Positions 11,674 to 23,097 of a DNA stretch of 64,000 nt are shown piece after piece. A program made the position numbers and the translations under genes. Below the pieces are notes generated by a model, which worked only from the letters and a program-made list of their open reading frames with translations, made no database searches and was not told the origin of the DNA. Source of the stretch: Voacanga thouarsii (Eukaryota > Streptophyta > Magnoliopsida > Gentianales > Apocynaceae); contig JANUWF010002278.1 of the NCBI GenBank assembly GCA_026120185.1, forward strand, positions 718,001 through 782,000, in the 5' to 3' direction. Numbering within the stretch: the first letter of the stretch is position 1; the number at the start of each line of letters is the position of its first letter.

Positions 11674-13174
11674 TGATAGGGGCTAAATGTACCTATATTT
11701 TGAGAGTTATTTGTTATGGTTTTATGATCAATTAACTATTAATAATTAACTATTAATTCCTACTAAATTGCTATCTTTTATTTGGGAGTGATTAAATGGA
11801 AGAAATATTGAAAAGATGGTGAAAAATACTCAAAATCAGGCCAAACAGTGTTGACCTGGTGCTAGGTGATCGACTTGGGCTGGCCAGGGGGTCACTTCTG
11901 GAAGAACAGAGCAAAATAGAGGAATTTCAAAAATACAACAGGAAGGACCTGACACCAGCTGGTCTTTCTTAACTGGCCCCAGTTTGTTACTGTTCATGGC
12001 AGCGGGATTTCCTTTCAGATTAGAATTTGACAATTGCAAGTAGGATTTCTTTGGAAATTGAATTGGACACAGATTAGAACTCTTGTATTGACTTTTTGGT
12101 AATCTAAACTCCTATAAATATAAGAGAATAATATTGTTTAAAGCAGTCTTCAGTTTTTCAATGTAATATCTTTAGAAAACTCCTAGAGAAACACCAAAAT
12201 TAAAGATGATCAAAGAGAATTTTGGGAGAAGAAGAGGAGGTTGATCAAGAAGGTTTCAAGGAAGAAAAAGGCTAACTTGTCTATGAATGGGTTCTTTTTA
12301 TCTTCTTTGTAATTCATTGACAATTTGAATTTATCATATTTTAATCATATTTGAAGGTTGAACTCTAAGTTTATGTTCTTGGATTGAATTTCTTTTGCTC
12401 TAGTGATCCCAAATCCTAAATGTTTGATTACTTGAATTTATCATTTTGTTGAATTGATTGGCTCTTTTCTAATTAACTTGAGAGAGAGGTTAGGAGAGAG
12501 GTACCAACTAATTGATTTAATACTTGTTATCTCTTAATTAACTCGAGAGAGAGGTTAAGGGTAAAGACTAAGTAATTAAAGAGAGATTAATTTCACATAG
12601 AGATATGATTATTAATTTCTTCCATAAAGACTTTAGTGTTATCTAGAAATAGGGACATTAATTGTTTAATTGAGTTAATCTTAATGCTTCTTGGATTTAA
12701 TTAGGGAGGTAGAGAAACCATTTGATTAAGCCAAGAATAGAATTTCATAACTCGAGAGAGAGTGGAATTTATCTTGAACTCATTGGTATTTGAATTAGGA
12801 CTTAATAGATTTAAGATATTTTCTTTACTTGACATAGATTTGGAGGATTTCTTCATTACATGTCTTTTCTCCTTATTCTTATTCCTTGATATTCCTTGTG
12901 ACTTTTCTTAGGTGAACTTGATTTATTCTCTAATATATTATGTTAGTAGGTTATTTATTTTATTTTCTTTATTTTATTGGTTAAACAATAAAGATTTGAG
13001 TAAAGTAAGGTGGGAGCCTAAATCTTTGTGGAATTGATACTTGCTATTTTCTATATTATATGATAGGTATACTTGCCCGTATGTGTTGTTTTAGTGGTTA
13101 TCATATTAATTAAAACTTGATTGATTGTGGCCCCTTATTGTTAATTTTTTTCTAACACTAAAAAATATGTATCA
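11674..13174 (+). repeat. 5' LTR of tRNA-Asp type retrotransposon
   Basis: It begins TGATAGGGGC and ends TATGTATCA, and matches 17506-18990 along its length. It contains a motif of the form AACTCGAGAGAGAG three times (about 12475, 12540 and 12750). Confidence 0.9.
12113..12120 (+). promoter_or_regulatory. Candidate TATA box of 5' LTR
   Basis: TATAAATA lies about 440 bp into the LTR. The same position is mutated in the 3' LTR (CTATTAATA near 17925), so only this copy could still act as a promoter. Confidence 0.5.
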
Positions 13175-13180
13175 AGTTTT

Positions 13181-13198
13181 TGACACTGTTGCCGGGGA
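13181..13198 (+). other. Primer-binding site, tRNA-Asp type, decayed
   Basis: TGACACTGTTGCCGGGGA starts 7 bp after the 5' LTR. The complement of the 3' end of plant tRNA-Asp is TGGCGCCGTTGCCGGGGA. The three differences are all C-to-T or G-to-A changes, two of them in CpG, as expected from methylation decay. Confidence 0.82.
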
Positions 13199-13387
13199 TG
13201 GGCACTATTAGAAACACTCGATTGTTATTGATTTAGACTTTATTGTAGTTGTACATATCACTAACTTTAGTTTTTAGCTACTTTGTGCATATTTAGGTCT
13301 CTATATTAATATATACTTTTGTTTTTTTATTTATTTTTATTTTTACTATTTTTATTTTTTTTGATTTGATTTTTTTTCTTTGAGTGC

Positions 13388-14024
13388 ATGGTTGACATCA
13401 TCATAGGCAATTATGCATGGGCACAATATCAAATGAGCTACAATGATGATAAAATTTCAAGGTTGCAAGTGCACATTGATACTATTAGTGAGACGTCAAA
13501 GGAAGTATCCATAAATTCTTTTATTGCTAATATAAATTCATCTTTAAGTGGCATGAAGAAGGTTCCCATCGATTATGCTATCAAAGAACACAACTAGTTG
13601 AGATTGTTGAGGAAGTTCAAGGGAGAATGTCATCTAACACATCAAAATTCACACAAAAATAGGGGACATGTTACAGTGATGGGCCGACACCAGATGCATT
13701 GGATTAGGCGGCGTTGATTCTCCCCTTAAAAGATAGAACTATTATCTCTCTTAAGTAATAAGGCCTATGTATTTGAAAAAGCAAACCCCCTAAGGGGAAG
13801 AAAGAGGTTGTGGGGAGAATTTGAAAAATGTGATGAGAGAACATATTGATGTTACTTTATACTCTAATTCTAATTTCTCTTTTATAGGTACCTCTCAATT
13901 CATGAAGCCTAATGATGCCATTGATGATGTGTTGAGTTTAACATGTCTCAAGGAGTTGGATTTTTCAATAATACATAATAAGAAGTCCTTGGAGGATGTT
14001 GGCAAATTTTACCCTTCAACCTAA
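13388..14024 (+). pseudogene. Internal-region reading-frame remnants, unrecognised
   Basis: Two short open stretches (13388-13597, 69 codons, and 13821-14024, 67 codons) lie between the primer site and the nested solo LTR. I recognise no gag or pol motif in them. The second stops just before the target site of the solo LTR at 14040, and the open frame resumes after that insertion at about 15564. The three pieces may therefore be parts of one decayed internal ORF of this family. A leader or gag-like role is possible but unsupported. Confidence 0.3.
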
Positions 14025-14039
14025 TACGTGAGAGGTAAC

Positions 14040-15558
14040 TGTTAGGATTTGTGGACTCCTAAATGCGGAAAACATCTGCGAATCCCTTATGAGAACCCAA
14101 GCCAAATTATTCAGATGATCTAGGGGTTATAGAATTACCTCTGTTAACCGTAATCAAGACCTCTGTCTTTTGATTTTCTGGCGTACGTGCAACTCGAATA
14201 ATCACCAGACGCTGCAATGTGTGAATACCCTCTATCAGATACACACGGCGAACCAGCTCGTTACTTGGGAGTGCTAGCGCCTAGGGTTTTGAGAGGCTTA
14301 ATTTTTCTAGTAATAGAGGTACAAATGTTTTGACAGAGAACTAACTTAAGAAGACAGTTAGGGTTTTCTTTTTAAAACCACTCGAACCTCTTGGAGTCCA
14401 ACTTTCATAATATCTTATTATATTTTATTTTAAATTCAAATTAAATTAAAATTGATATGATAAGATTCTTTTATTATCTTGGTAATTTATCTAATTAATT
14501 TACTGAGTCAGATTCTTATAATCTTGATATCCTCCAGATACACCGAATGTAGACATATTTTCAGATTCATTGTTTTTGGTCATTTTTCTAGGTTCAATTA
14601 CCCTAGACATATTTTCAGATACATTGAACCTGGTTACTAGAAACATAACCTAATGTGTTCACTTAATGTGTGACCCTATAGGTTCATTTAACACTAGTAG
14701 TGTGCCCAAATCACATTTAAATGGCTCACAAGTTATAAGCAGTTTCTAGCAAAACATTATAACTATCCTGGTTAAATAAAGATCAGTGATCTCTTTGAAC
14801 CAAACCATAACTTTATATTTAATCATTTTGTCACACGATATCCAGATTAAACATAAGGCACAGAGCATGTCATCCTTATTAAGTTTAATCAACTATTTCT
14901 TGATCTCATAGTAAACTATTCAAACAAATGATATCAATATCTCAAATTGATATATTTGAGCACGGCTATGAATTTTAATAGTCTAACTTATTAAGGGGTC
15001 TATGGACATCTCTCCCAAAATTGAAAAGGACAAATTCCTTCACTATCTATCATATTCCTCTCATTGGTTTATTCTATATCCAAATGTGGTCTAATTTATT
15101 ATCTAGTTAAAGACAACTTTAGACAATGTCAAAATATAGAATTTATCAGATAGGAAACTATGATGAATTCAGGTCAAAAGACTTCTAATATCATTATAGT
15201 TAGAAAGTACTTATGACATGTTGTATGAAGTACTCTCATAATGGGTCATGTCTAATACAATGCTATCTAACATTTATTTATTTTTTGACTTGATATTACA
15301 TGTATCCATGACCAATAAAACATAGCCATCAAGTCACAAATATACTAATTTTAATTTATTATTATTCTACTAATAATAATTGATCAGGGATAATTTAAGA
15401 ATAGTCATTGTATTTGTTATAAGGTTTTACTATCAAGTCACATACTTAATGACCATAAAACTAAATGCACTATTCATGAAAAGAAATGCCTCATATTAGT
15501 ACATAATACATAATAACAATAGTATAAGTACAAATTGTTTTAGGGCATATCCTTGATA
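14040..15558 (-). mobile_element. Copia-type solo LTR nested in the tRNA-Asp type element
   Basis: It starts TGTTAGGATTTGTGGACTCC and ends GGGCATATCCTTGATA. It matches the better preserved copy at 48414-49866 throughout (for example GCGGAAAACATCT near the start and CACACGATATCCAGATTAA in the middle). The flanks GTAAC (14035-14039) and GTAAT (15559-15563) are a 5-bp target duplication with one transition. No second LTR or internal region is present. Read on the minus strand it begins with the TATGCCCTA-type opening common in plant Copia LTRs, hence the strand given. Confidence 0.85.
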
Positions 15559-15563
15559 GTAAT

Positions 15564-16136
15564 TTGGTATTTGTAGATGTATTAGAAAGTAAGCATTTTT
15601 TGATCCCATCTTTAAGAGATCAAATGCTTGGTTTGAAGAGGACTTTTTATTGTGACAATTCATTAGAAAGGTTAAAGGGTAATGTAAACATTGATGCATT
15701 CCTTAGATGTCCATTGCATTCATGTGTTGATAATTTGATTAATATGGCTAAAGAGATGCATGGAAACAAGGTCCACGTGTTTAGTTTTGTTAGCATTTAT
15801 AATCTTCATGAACCTTACGCTTTTCATAAACCTCATTTCTTCCTATTTTCATCATGCCTATTTTCTCCATTGTGCATTAGTTTTCTTTATCTAGGTTTGA
15901 TGAGGACGCATGATGAATGGAAAGAGTATTTTTCTATGTTTTGGGTTCGTTTTAAAGTTAGATTTATTTTGGTCTTTATTTCATTATTTTGTCTCGTCTT
16001 TTTTAATTTAGTTTTTTTTTTATTTCAGAATCTTTTTATTCCCCCCAATAAGGAAAGTATTTTCCAATTTAAGTGTGGGAAAGTGAGTCATGTCTTTATT
16101 TGTTATCTAGGGATTTTTAGTGGTCTTTCGCTTTAG
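15564..16136 (+). pseudogene. Internal ORF remnant of tRNA-Asp type element
   Basis: A 190-codon open stretch starts just after the nested solo LTR. Its first half (about 80 codons) looks protein-like with a cysteine-containing segment (FLRCPLHSCVDNL). The second half is Phe/Leu-rich and low in complexity, and may be simply AT-rich DNA. I recognise no known domain. Without the solo LTR it would lie close downstream of the frame at 13821-14024. Confidence 0.3.
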
Positions 16137-17490
16137 TATGCTTTCTTTTATTTTGGTGTTTTTATTTTGTTATTATTTTCTTTGAGCTTTTATTTGTATT
16201 TTGTTTTGCAGATTGGAATAAAGTCTTCTTGGATGACCTCTTCTATTCTTCCATCCTTGTTTCACATATTTTAGAGTATAGTGCACTTGGAGAGTATGGC
16301 TTAACTTTCTACCTTATTTATTCTTTTTGGTCCTTTTGGAAATGCTTTATTGAGTAGCTTTTTAGCCAATACGGACATTGTCTAGTTTAAGTATGGGGAA
16401 GTGATTTGGTGATATTCGTTGTCCAAGTTTTTGTGGTGTTTCTTGAGCTAATTAAAAAAAAAAAATTGGAAAAATTGACAATTGAAAATTTTTGGAAATT
16501 TTGAAATTTGAAAATTTTGGAAATTTAGGATAATATTTTCGATTTTTACATAAAACATGTTTTTGGCATGGGATTGTTTGCTTGTGATGAGGTTATGATT
16601 TTCTTTTTAACTTTGGATATAATTTTGTCATTCAATTAGTTGAATCAATTTTGAGCAAACTTTTGTATTAAGTTAAGTATTGCTAAGTCTTGAAAATTAA
16701 AGTTAACCTTGATTATGCTTTAATATTTGAATTTTATTGCATTCATTAAGTTTGAATATGGATGATGTGATGAAATATGGGGAAGGTTGTTGGTTAATTC
16801 TTGTTTCATGGTATTTAAATTTGTTTTAACTTTGAGTTGTGAATAAGGATAGTGAGGAGAAAAAAGGTTTAGGAATGTAAAGCGCATGTCCTTTGGCGAA
16901 AAATAACGTGTGGAGAAAAAGTGAGTTTGAAAAAAAAATGAGTGAAAAAAAAGAAGAAGAATTGGCAATTATGGGGGCTAATATAATGAGTGAAGAGGAA
17001 TCCATTCACTTGAGGCTATCAATTCTCAAAGAAAAAAAAGAAAAAAATGATGACTACAAGGGGGCTAATTAGTGAGTGAAGAGAAATTTATTCACTTGAA
17101 GCTATTAATTTCCTAAGTCGTTGAAAAAAAAAAAGTATTGAAATAAATTGAGAGCTTCCTTATTTTGCTACATAAGAGTGGAGGAAATTTAAGTTCATGA
17201 GGCTTGAATTGGTTAAATAACTTGACTGATATAATTGGTGTTGTCTATATTTTGGCTTGAGGAGTGAAATAATTTTCTTGTACTGAGTATGAGCTTATTT
17301 AACTTAACTATGAGAGCATTAGAATGTTTGGTTTAATACATGAGTTTGCAAAGGAATTGATTTTGTTGAATGAATGACGAGTCTTTGTTCATGGTTGAAG
17401 AAAAATTATGGCTTTATTATAGATGAATTGTGATGAGAAAATTTATTTATTAGTCTTGTCTTAGGTGATTTGCTTGGGGACAGGCAAAGT
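16137..17490 (+). other. 3' internal non-coding region of tRNA-Asp type element
   Basis: It is AT-rich with no long open frame. It contains strings resembling the terminal purine tract (TTTAAGTGTGGGAAAGTG at about 16068-16085 and TTTAAGTATGGGGAAGTG at about 16387-16404) and purine-rich runs near 16910-17050. The segment around 16955-17110 is matched by the reverse complement of about 63340-63420 in the second copy. Confidence 0.6.
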
Positions 17491-17505
17491 TAAGTGTGGG
17501 AGAGT
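17491..17505 (+). other. Polypurine tract
   Basis: TAAGTGTGGGAGAGT lies directly upstream of the 3' LTR start TGACAGGGGC and is the plus-strand primer of reverse transcription. Confidence 0.7.
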
Positions 17506-18990
17506 TGACAGGGGCTAAATGTACTTATATTTTGAGGCTTATTTGTTATGGTTTTATGATCAAATAACTATTAATTCTCACTAAATTGCTATCTTTTGTG
17601 TAGAAGTGATTAAATGAAAGAGATATTGAAAAGATAGTGAAAAGTGTCCAAAATCGAACTAAACAGTGTTGACCCGGAGCCGGGTGGTCTATCTGGCCAA
17701 CCAGGAGTCATTTCTAGAATAACAGGGCAAAGCAGAGAAATTTCAAAAGCACAATAGGAATGACCCAGTGCCGGTTGGTCTTCCTTAACTGACGCAGGTT
17801 GTTACTGTTCCTGGCGTGGGATTTCCTTTCAAATTAGAATTTGGCAATTGCAAGTAAGATTTTTTTAAAATTAAATTGGACACAAATTAGGATTCTTATA
17901 TTGACCTTTTGGCAATCTAAACTCCTATTAATACAAGAGAATAAATTTGCACAAAGTATTTTTCAATTTTTCAATGTAATATCTTTAGAAAACTCTTAGA
18001 GAAACACCAAGATTAAGGAGGATTAAGGAGAATTCTTGGAGAAAAAGAGGAGGCTGATCAAGAAGGTTCAAGAAAGAAGAAGAAGAAGGCTTACTTGACT
18101 ATGAGTGGTTCTTTTTTCTCTTCTTTGTAATTTATTGACAATTTAAGTTTATCATATTTTAATTGTATTTGAGGGTTGAACTTTAAGTTTACATTCTTGG
18201 ATTAGATTTCTTTTGATATAATGACTTCAAATTCTAAATATTTGATTACTTGAATTTATTGTTTTGTTGAATTGATTGGTTCTTTTCTAATTAACTCGAA
18301 AGAGAAGTTAGAAGAGAGGTACCAACTAATTAATTTAATATTTGTTATCTCTTAATTAACTTAAGAGAGAGGTTAAGAGTAAAGACTAGGTATTCAAAGA
18401 GAAATTAATTTCACCAAGAGATAGAGTTATTGATTTCTTCCATAAAGACCTTAGTGTTAACTAGAGATAGGGACATTAGTTGTTTAATTGAGTTAATCTC
18501 AATGCTTCTTAGATTTAATTAGGGAGGTAAAGATACCCTTTGATTAAGCCAAGAATAGAATTTTATAATTCGAAAGAGAATGAAATTAATCTTGAACTCA
18601 TTGGTATTTGAATTAGGACTTTATAGATTTAAGATATTTTATTTACTTGATATAGATTTGGAGGATTTCTTTATTACATGTCTTTTCTTCTTATTTTTAT
18701 TCCTTGATATTCCCCGTGACTTTTTTTAGGTGAACTTGATTTATTCTCTAGTATATTGTGTTAGTAGGTTATTTATTTCGTTTTCTTTATTTTATTGGCT
18801 AAACAATGAAGATTTGGGTAAAGTAAGGTAGAAGCGTAAACTTCTATAGATTCGATACTTGCTATTTTCTATACTATATAATGGGTACAATTGCCTGTAT
18901 GTGTGGTTTTAGTGGTCAGAATTTTAATTAAAACTTGATTGATTGTGGCCCATTGTTGTTAATTTTTCCAACACTTAAAAATACACATCA
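17506..18990 (+). repeat. 3' LTR of tRNA-Asp type retrotransposon
   Basis: It begins TGACAGGGGCTAAATG and ends TACACATCA. It is followed by AGTTG, the partner of AGCTG at 11669-11673. It is similar in length to the 5' LTR and the minus-strand copy (1501, 1485 and 1480 bp). Confidence 0.9.
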
Positions 18991-18995
18991 AGTTG

Positions 18996-19462
18996 CTTGC
19001 TTCGTGTCAAGTGCTACTGCCCCTTTGCAGTAAGCCATTCCAAACTTTGCTCAAACTCTTCTCAATGGCTTCCATTTACATTCCCTTGATCCCCCACTTG
19101 AATGTTGATAATTTGAAACTTGTATTGGTCCCCAATCATGCTCCCAAAGACTACAATCTTTAAAGACTCTCTTATGTATGATTGTAATCTTTCAAGAAAC
19201 CTCTTGAGTTTGGTCCTTGACCATATCATGATGTGAGGAGTTTTAATCTTCATTCTACCTCCTAGAAAGTGTCTTTCATGCCTAAGCAGATTCCTATCAC
19301 AACCACTTCCTTCTAGCTTTTTTATTTTTGTTATTGGCGATGCTTTGTTAAAATTTTTTCAAAAATTAAGAATCTTGCATGGAAAAATATCCGTCCGTAT
19401 CTGACTTTGTTCATCGTGCAAATTGATCTAGAATATATTACACATGTATCTTTCTCACGATA
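18996..19462. other. Unassigned spacer before the CACTA transposase remnant
   Basis: An open stretch of 63 codons on the minus strand (19062-19253) is basic and of ordinary composition, but I do not recognise it. The segment may be the 5' part of the CACTA element or older flanking DNA; no CACTA terminus is visible. Confidence 0.4.
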
Positions 19463-21199
19463 GAGGGATGGATCGATCATGGATTAACTTAAATGATGGT
19501 GGGGAATATAATAAAGTTTTGATACCCTTATAGAATTTACTTTAGGAGACCAACCTAATGGAGCCAAAATCTATTGTCCTTGCATGAAGTGCCTGTATTG
19601 GTAACTTTGCACTACAACAGATGTCAAACAACATTGTCACATGCAAGTTTCATATATTAGTACAAAAAATGGAGCACCCGTAGAAATATCTTCCCATGAT
19701 GTAAATAGTAGAGTTCCTTTATCAAACAACGTACAAGGGGATGATATGATAAGAATGGTTCAAGATGGCACTAGCATTAATAACTTCACGAATGCAAGTC
19801 AAGAGCCTGAAGATTTGAGCAAGATACTAAAATTGTTAGAACAGATTAATATGGAGTTGTATCCATATTGTAGTAAGTTTTCTTCCTTATCATTCATCAT
19901 GAAATTATTACACTTGAAAGTTCTCAATGGGTGGTTGAATAAGTCTGTTGACAAGCTACTTAAGCTTTTAACAGGGGCTTTCATTTAGATGAGCATGAAA
20001 TTTGCTAAAAATTGCTATAGGGCTAGTAAGATAACAAATGTGTTACGAATAGAATGCAAAGAATGAGATGTTTGTCCAAACAATTGCATGATATATAGGA
20101 GGGAAATGAGGTTGTTACTCAATATGATATGTACAATGCTCCTCGATACAAGAAAATGGGCAGCTCTTTGCATGCAGGCGTATTAAGTATTTCCAATTGA
20201 CCTGAGATAGAAGCAATTGTTTATGTCTTGCAAAACTACTTCTCTTTTGAGATGGCACAAAGAAAGTCATTTGAAAGATGAAGTCTATAGACACCTAGCT
20301 GATTCTAGGACTTAGAGAAAGTTTGATGAATTGTATTTGGACTTTGCAAGTGATTACCGAAATGTGAGACTTGGATTGTCCTCAAATGGATTTAGTCCAT
20401 CTTCAAACATGTACAAACCACATAGCAATTAGCTTGTTATTTTAACACCGTATAATTTACCACCCTGACTATGCATGAAACAACCTTATTTTATATTGTC
20501 AACTTTTATTAATGGTCCAAAGATTCTGGGGACACAAAATTAACATTTTTATAAAACTATTGATTGATGAGTTGAAATAATTATAGCATGATAGTGTGAT
20601 GACATATGATGCTAGGGAAAAAGAGATGTTCTGCTTGTGTGCAATTGTTATATGGAGCATTAGTGATTTTCATAGCAATTTGTTAGCTTATAGTGTCCAC
20701 AACGAGAGGAATTGTCCAATATGCAGTGCCAATTGCTTATCGTATCACTTATCTAATGATGGTACATATTATTTCTTAAATCATTGTAAATTTCTTAAGC
20801 CATCACAGAAGCTTCAAAGAGAGGAAGTTTCTTTCTATGATGGAAAGGAAACACGGCAAGCACTAATGAGGTGCACGAGGATTGAAATATTGACATAACT
20901 TAAGGGTTGTTTAATAGAATATGAAATAGATTATATGAAAGTCAAAATCCAGCCTGATTATGAACAAAAATTTGGCTTAAATCTGTATAATTGGAAGAAG
21001 ACGAAGAAGAAGAGTATTTTTTAGGAGCTTCTATATTAAAAGAGCAATTTGATGAGGTACATAAAGAAAAATTTTGTAGAGAATTTGTTGTATACAATAT
21101 TGGGTGATAGTAATTCATCGAAAGATAACTTGAAAGTTCATCAAGATTTACAAGTAATGAATGGTAGAAAGTCTTTACATCCCATTTTAAAGCCATCGG
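19463..21199 (+). pseudogene. CACTA (En/Spm) TNP2-type transposase, N-terminal and central part
   Basis: TNP2 is the transposase of CACTA elements and cuts at their termini. The transposase-associated N-terminal domain starts MDRSWINL at 19463. A central block LYPYCSKFSSLSFIMKLLHL lies near 19857-19920, followed by LNGWLNKSVDKLLKLL. Blocks of the Transposase_21 domain follow: DFASDYRNVRLGLSSNGFSP near 20340-20400, MYKPHSN-LVILTPYNLPP and MKQPYFILS near 20410-20500, and a Cys/His segment (CPICSANCLSYHL) near 20716-20755. The last part (SKDNLKVHQDLQVMNGRKSLHP) reaches about 21187. Frames change several times and stops occur, so it is dead. The frame is cut at 21199 by the solo LTR at 21200 and resumes at 25807. 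Confidence 0.88.
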
Positions 21200-21265
21200 T
21201 GTAATACCCCACTACCTATGTACCCCAAAAGGGGGGGATGTCGCCCCGTTCTTAGGACAAAAAGT

Positions 21266-21272
21266 CTTTATA
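21266..21272 (-). promoter_or_regulatory. Candidate TATA box near the 3' end of solo LTR
   Basis: On the minus strand this reads TATAAAG, about 66 bp before the LTR end. The same block occurs at the same place in the related LTRs ending at 30673, 34496 (minus strand), 55752 and 60045. Confidence 0.5.
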
Positions 21273-22674
21273 ACTAGGTAATAGAAAAATAGAAGGAAAT
21301 AATCTAATATTAAAATTTATTACAACCTAAAACAATACTTGTACAAGTCTCAAAACAAACAAAAGACAGCTAAAATCTCTTGAGAAATAAATACAATCAA
21401 AACGAATCTTTGAAACATAAGGCAACATGAAACAATCAACCTTCAAAGTAGGATTGACCTGTAAACATGACATAAAAGGGTGGTGAGAAATATTTCCCAA
21501 TAAGTCCTGTGTGTACTCATGACAATTTAAGAAAATATTTCATGTATGAAATTTTAAACAAGTTATAATAAAGAGTCTGCAAGTCCCGAAATTCATCTTT
21601 AAACATTGAGTGACATTTTATCAGCATTTGCAAAATAAAAGTGTACAACTAGTAAAAAAATAAACCACTTAAATAAAGTTGACTAGAAAACCCTGCACCA
21701 TAGTCCTGGCCATGAAACCCTACATCATGACTGTGTATTATGAAACTTTGCATCACAATACAAGTGGATGATCGGCCCACCAGGTGAGATACTCCTCCAT
21801 TTCTACATCCTAACTAACCGGTTGTCCATTTGGAGAAAAACAGTCCACACAGATTAAGTTGCTAGTACGGACTGGCCTAACCAACTAGAACTGACGCCTT
21901 ATCCAGGCAGAGCTCGTCCCTCAGAGGTGGCCACCTATTGAGAGTTTCCCTTTAACCCTTCAAAGACTAGTTCTAACAGCCTACCCTTATCGAGTACTCA
22001 ACATTTCGTTTGTCCCACTTGGGAGAAATTCAACAAAGTGCGTTACCTTGAAATTGTAATTATGGTTCTGAAAAGTCTGAGTTTGAAATCTGATTTAAGA
22101 AAATTTAACATTTTGTTTTGGAAAACCTTTGCTTGCTTAAAACTATTTTGTTTTGACAGAAGATGCAGAATATTCATAATTGCAACTTCAAGAATAGCTT
22201 TACAGTAAACGTCACATTTGACTAGCAGGAACACTTTAGTTCAGCAAACAGTTTATGCAATGACTTACTTGATATCTTGATCTTACAGATTACAAATCTT
22301 CCAAGTTTTGTTCAAGGTAACCTAGCCCCGTCTGGGGTAAACACATGATATATTTCACTATTGGTGCACAACTAAGTAACAAAACTGTATAGTTACAAAT
22401 AATTTCCAACTCTAAATATTCATGTCCATCTAAATGACTCTAATATTAACAACACTCATTTAATAACAACAATGGTTTAGCAATTCCAAAATTAATTGAT
22501 ATAAAAATATTTTTAGAGTTTAATATTATTACTAGTATAAAAATAACTTGTTATAATGATATCATAAGTAACACAAGTAAAAAATAAGCATAACAAAAAT
22601 AAGAATATTGTCAAAAGCATTAATAGGAGTTTTAATAATTTTATAAATTGTAATAATATTTCTAAAAGGGCAAT

Positions 22675-22834
22675 AATAAGAATAATAATAATAATATAAT
22701 AATAATAATATTATTAGTATATTTATTATTTTTTAAAATAATAATGTTTAATAATAATAATAATCCTGATAATAATAATAATAATATTAAAAATAACATT
22801 TCTAATAACAAAAATAATAGTACTAATAATATGA

Positions 22835-22909
<75 letters not shown>

Positions 22910-22980
22910 TCATTAAAATTAACAATGTTAATAATAGTAGTAATAATAAAATAATGATAACAATTTAATTATCAAAAGCA
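22675..22980. repeat. (AAT)n microsatellite region
   Basis: Imperfect AAT repeats span the segment, with a pure run at about 22837-22909 (about 24 repeats). The apparent poly-Leu and poly-Asn reading frames are artefacts of it. Confidence 0.95.
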
Positions 22981-23060
22981 ATAATAATATTACTATTAAT
23001 AATTAAAAGCAGGAATAATTTTGCTATTAATAAATAAAGTAGTAATCATTCAAGTAACAA

Positions 23061-23096
<36 letters not shown>
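23061..23096. repeat. (CAA)n microsatellite
   Basis: About 11 uninterrupted CAA repeats inside the solo LTR. Confidence 0.95.

Positions 23097-23097
<1 letters not shown>

Larger units (their letters stand above)
11669..18995 (+). mobile_element. Non-autonomous LTR retrotransposon, tRNA-Asp primed (Ty3/Gypsy Tat/Athila-like)
   Basis: Two LTRs of about 1.5 kb (11674-13174 and 17506-18990) bound an internal region of about 4.3 kb, or about 2.8 kb after removing a nested solo LTR. The flanking 5-bp target sites are AGCTG and AGTTG, one transition apart. A tRNA-Asp type primer-binding site and a purine tract are present. No reverse transcriptase, integrase or protease could be found, so movement would need enzymes from another element. 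Assignment to Ty3/Gypsy Tat/Athila rests on the tRNA-Asp primer site and the repeated TTTAAGTGTGGGGA-like strings of the 3' region, and is an inference. A second copy lies on the minus strand at 61454-64000. Confidence 0.82.

Noticed and set aside
15564..16136. 190-codon frame as a membrane protein
   Set aside because: The hydrophobic second half is Phe/Leu-rich translation of T-rich retrotransposon DNA; the first half is unrecognised.
19062..19253. 63-codon minus-strand open frame as a gene
   Set aside because: It is short and unrecognised, with no promoter or partner exons found, so it is mentioned only under the unassigned spacer.
22662..22968. Poly-leucine (minus) and poly-asparagine (plus) open frames
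   Set aside because: They are translations of an AAT microsatellite, with no other protein-like sequence.
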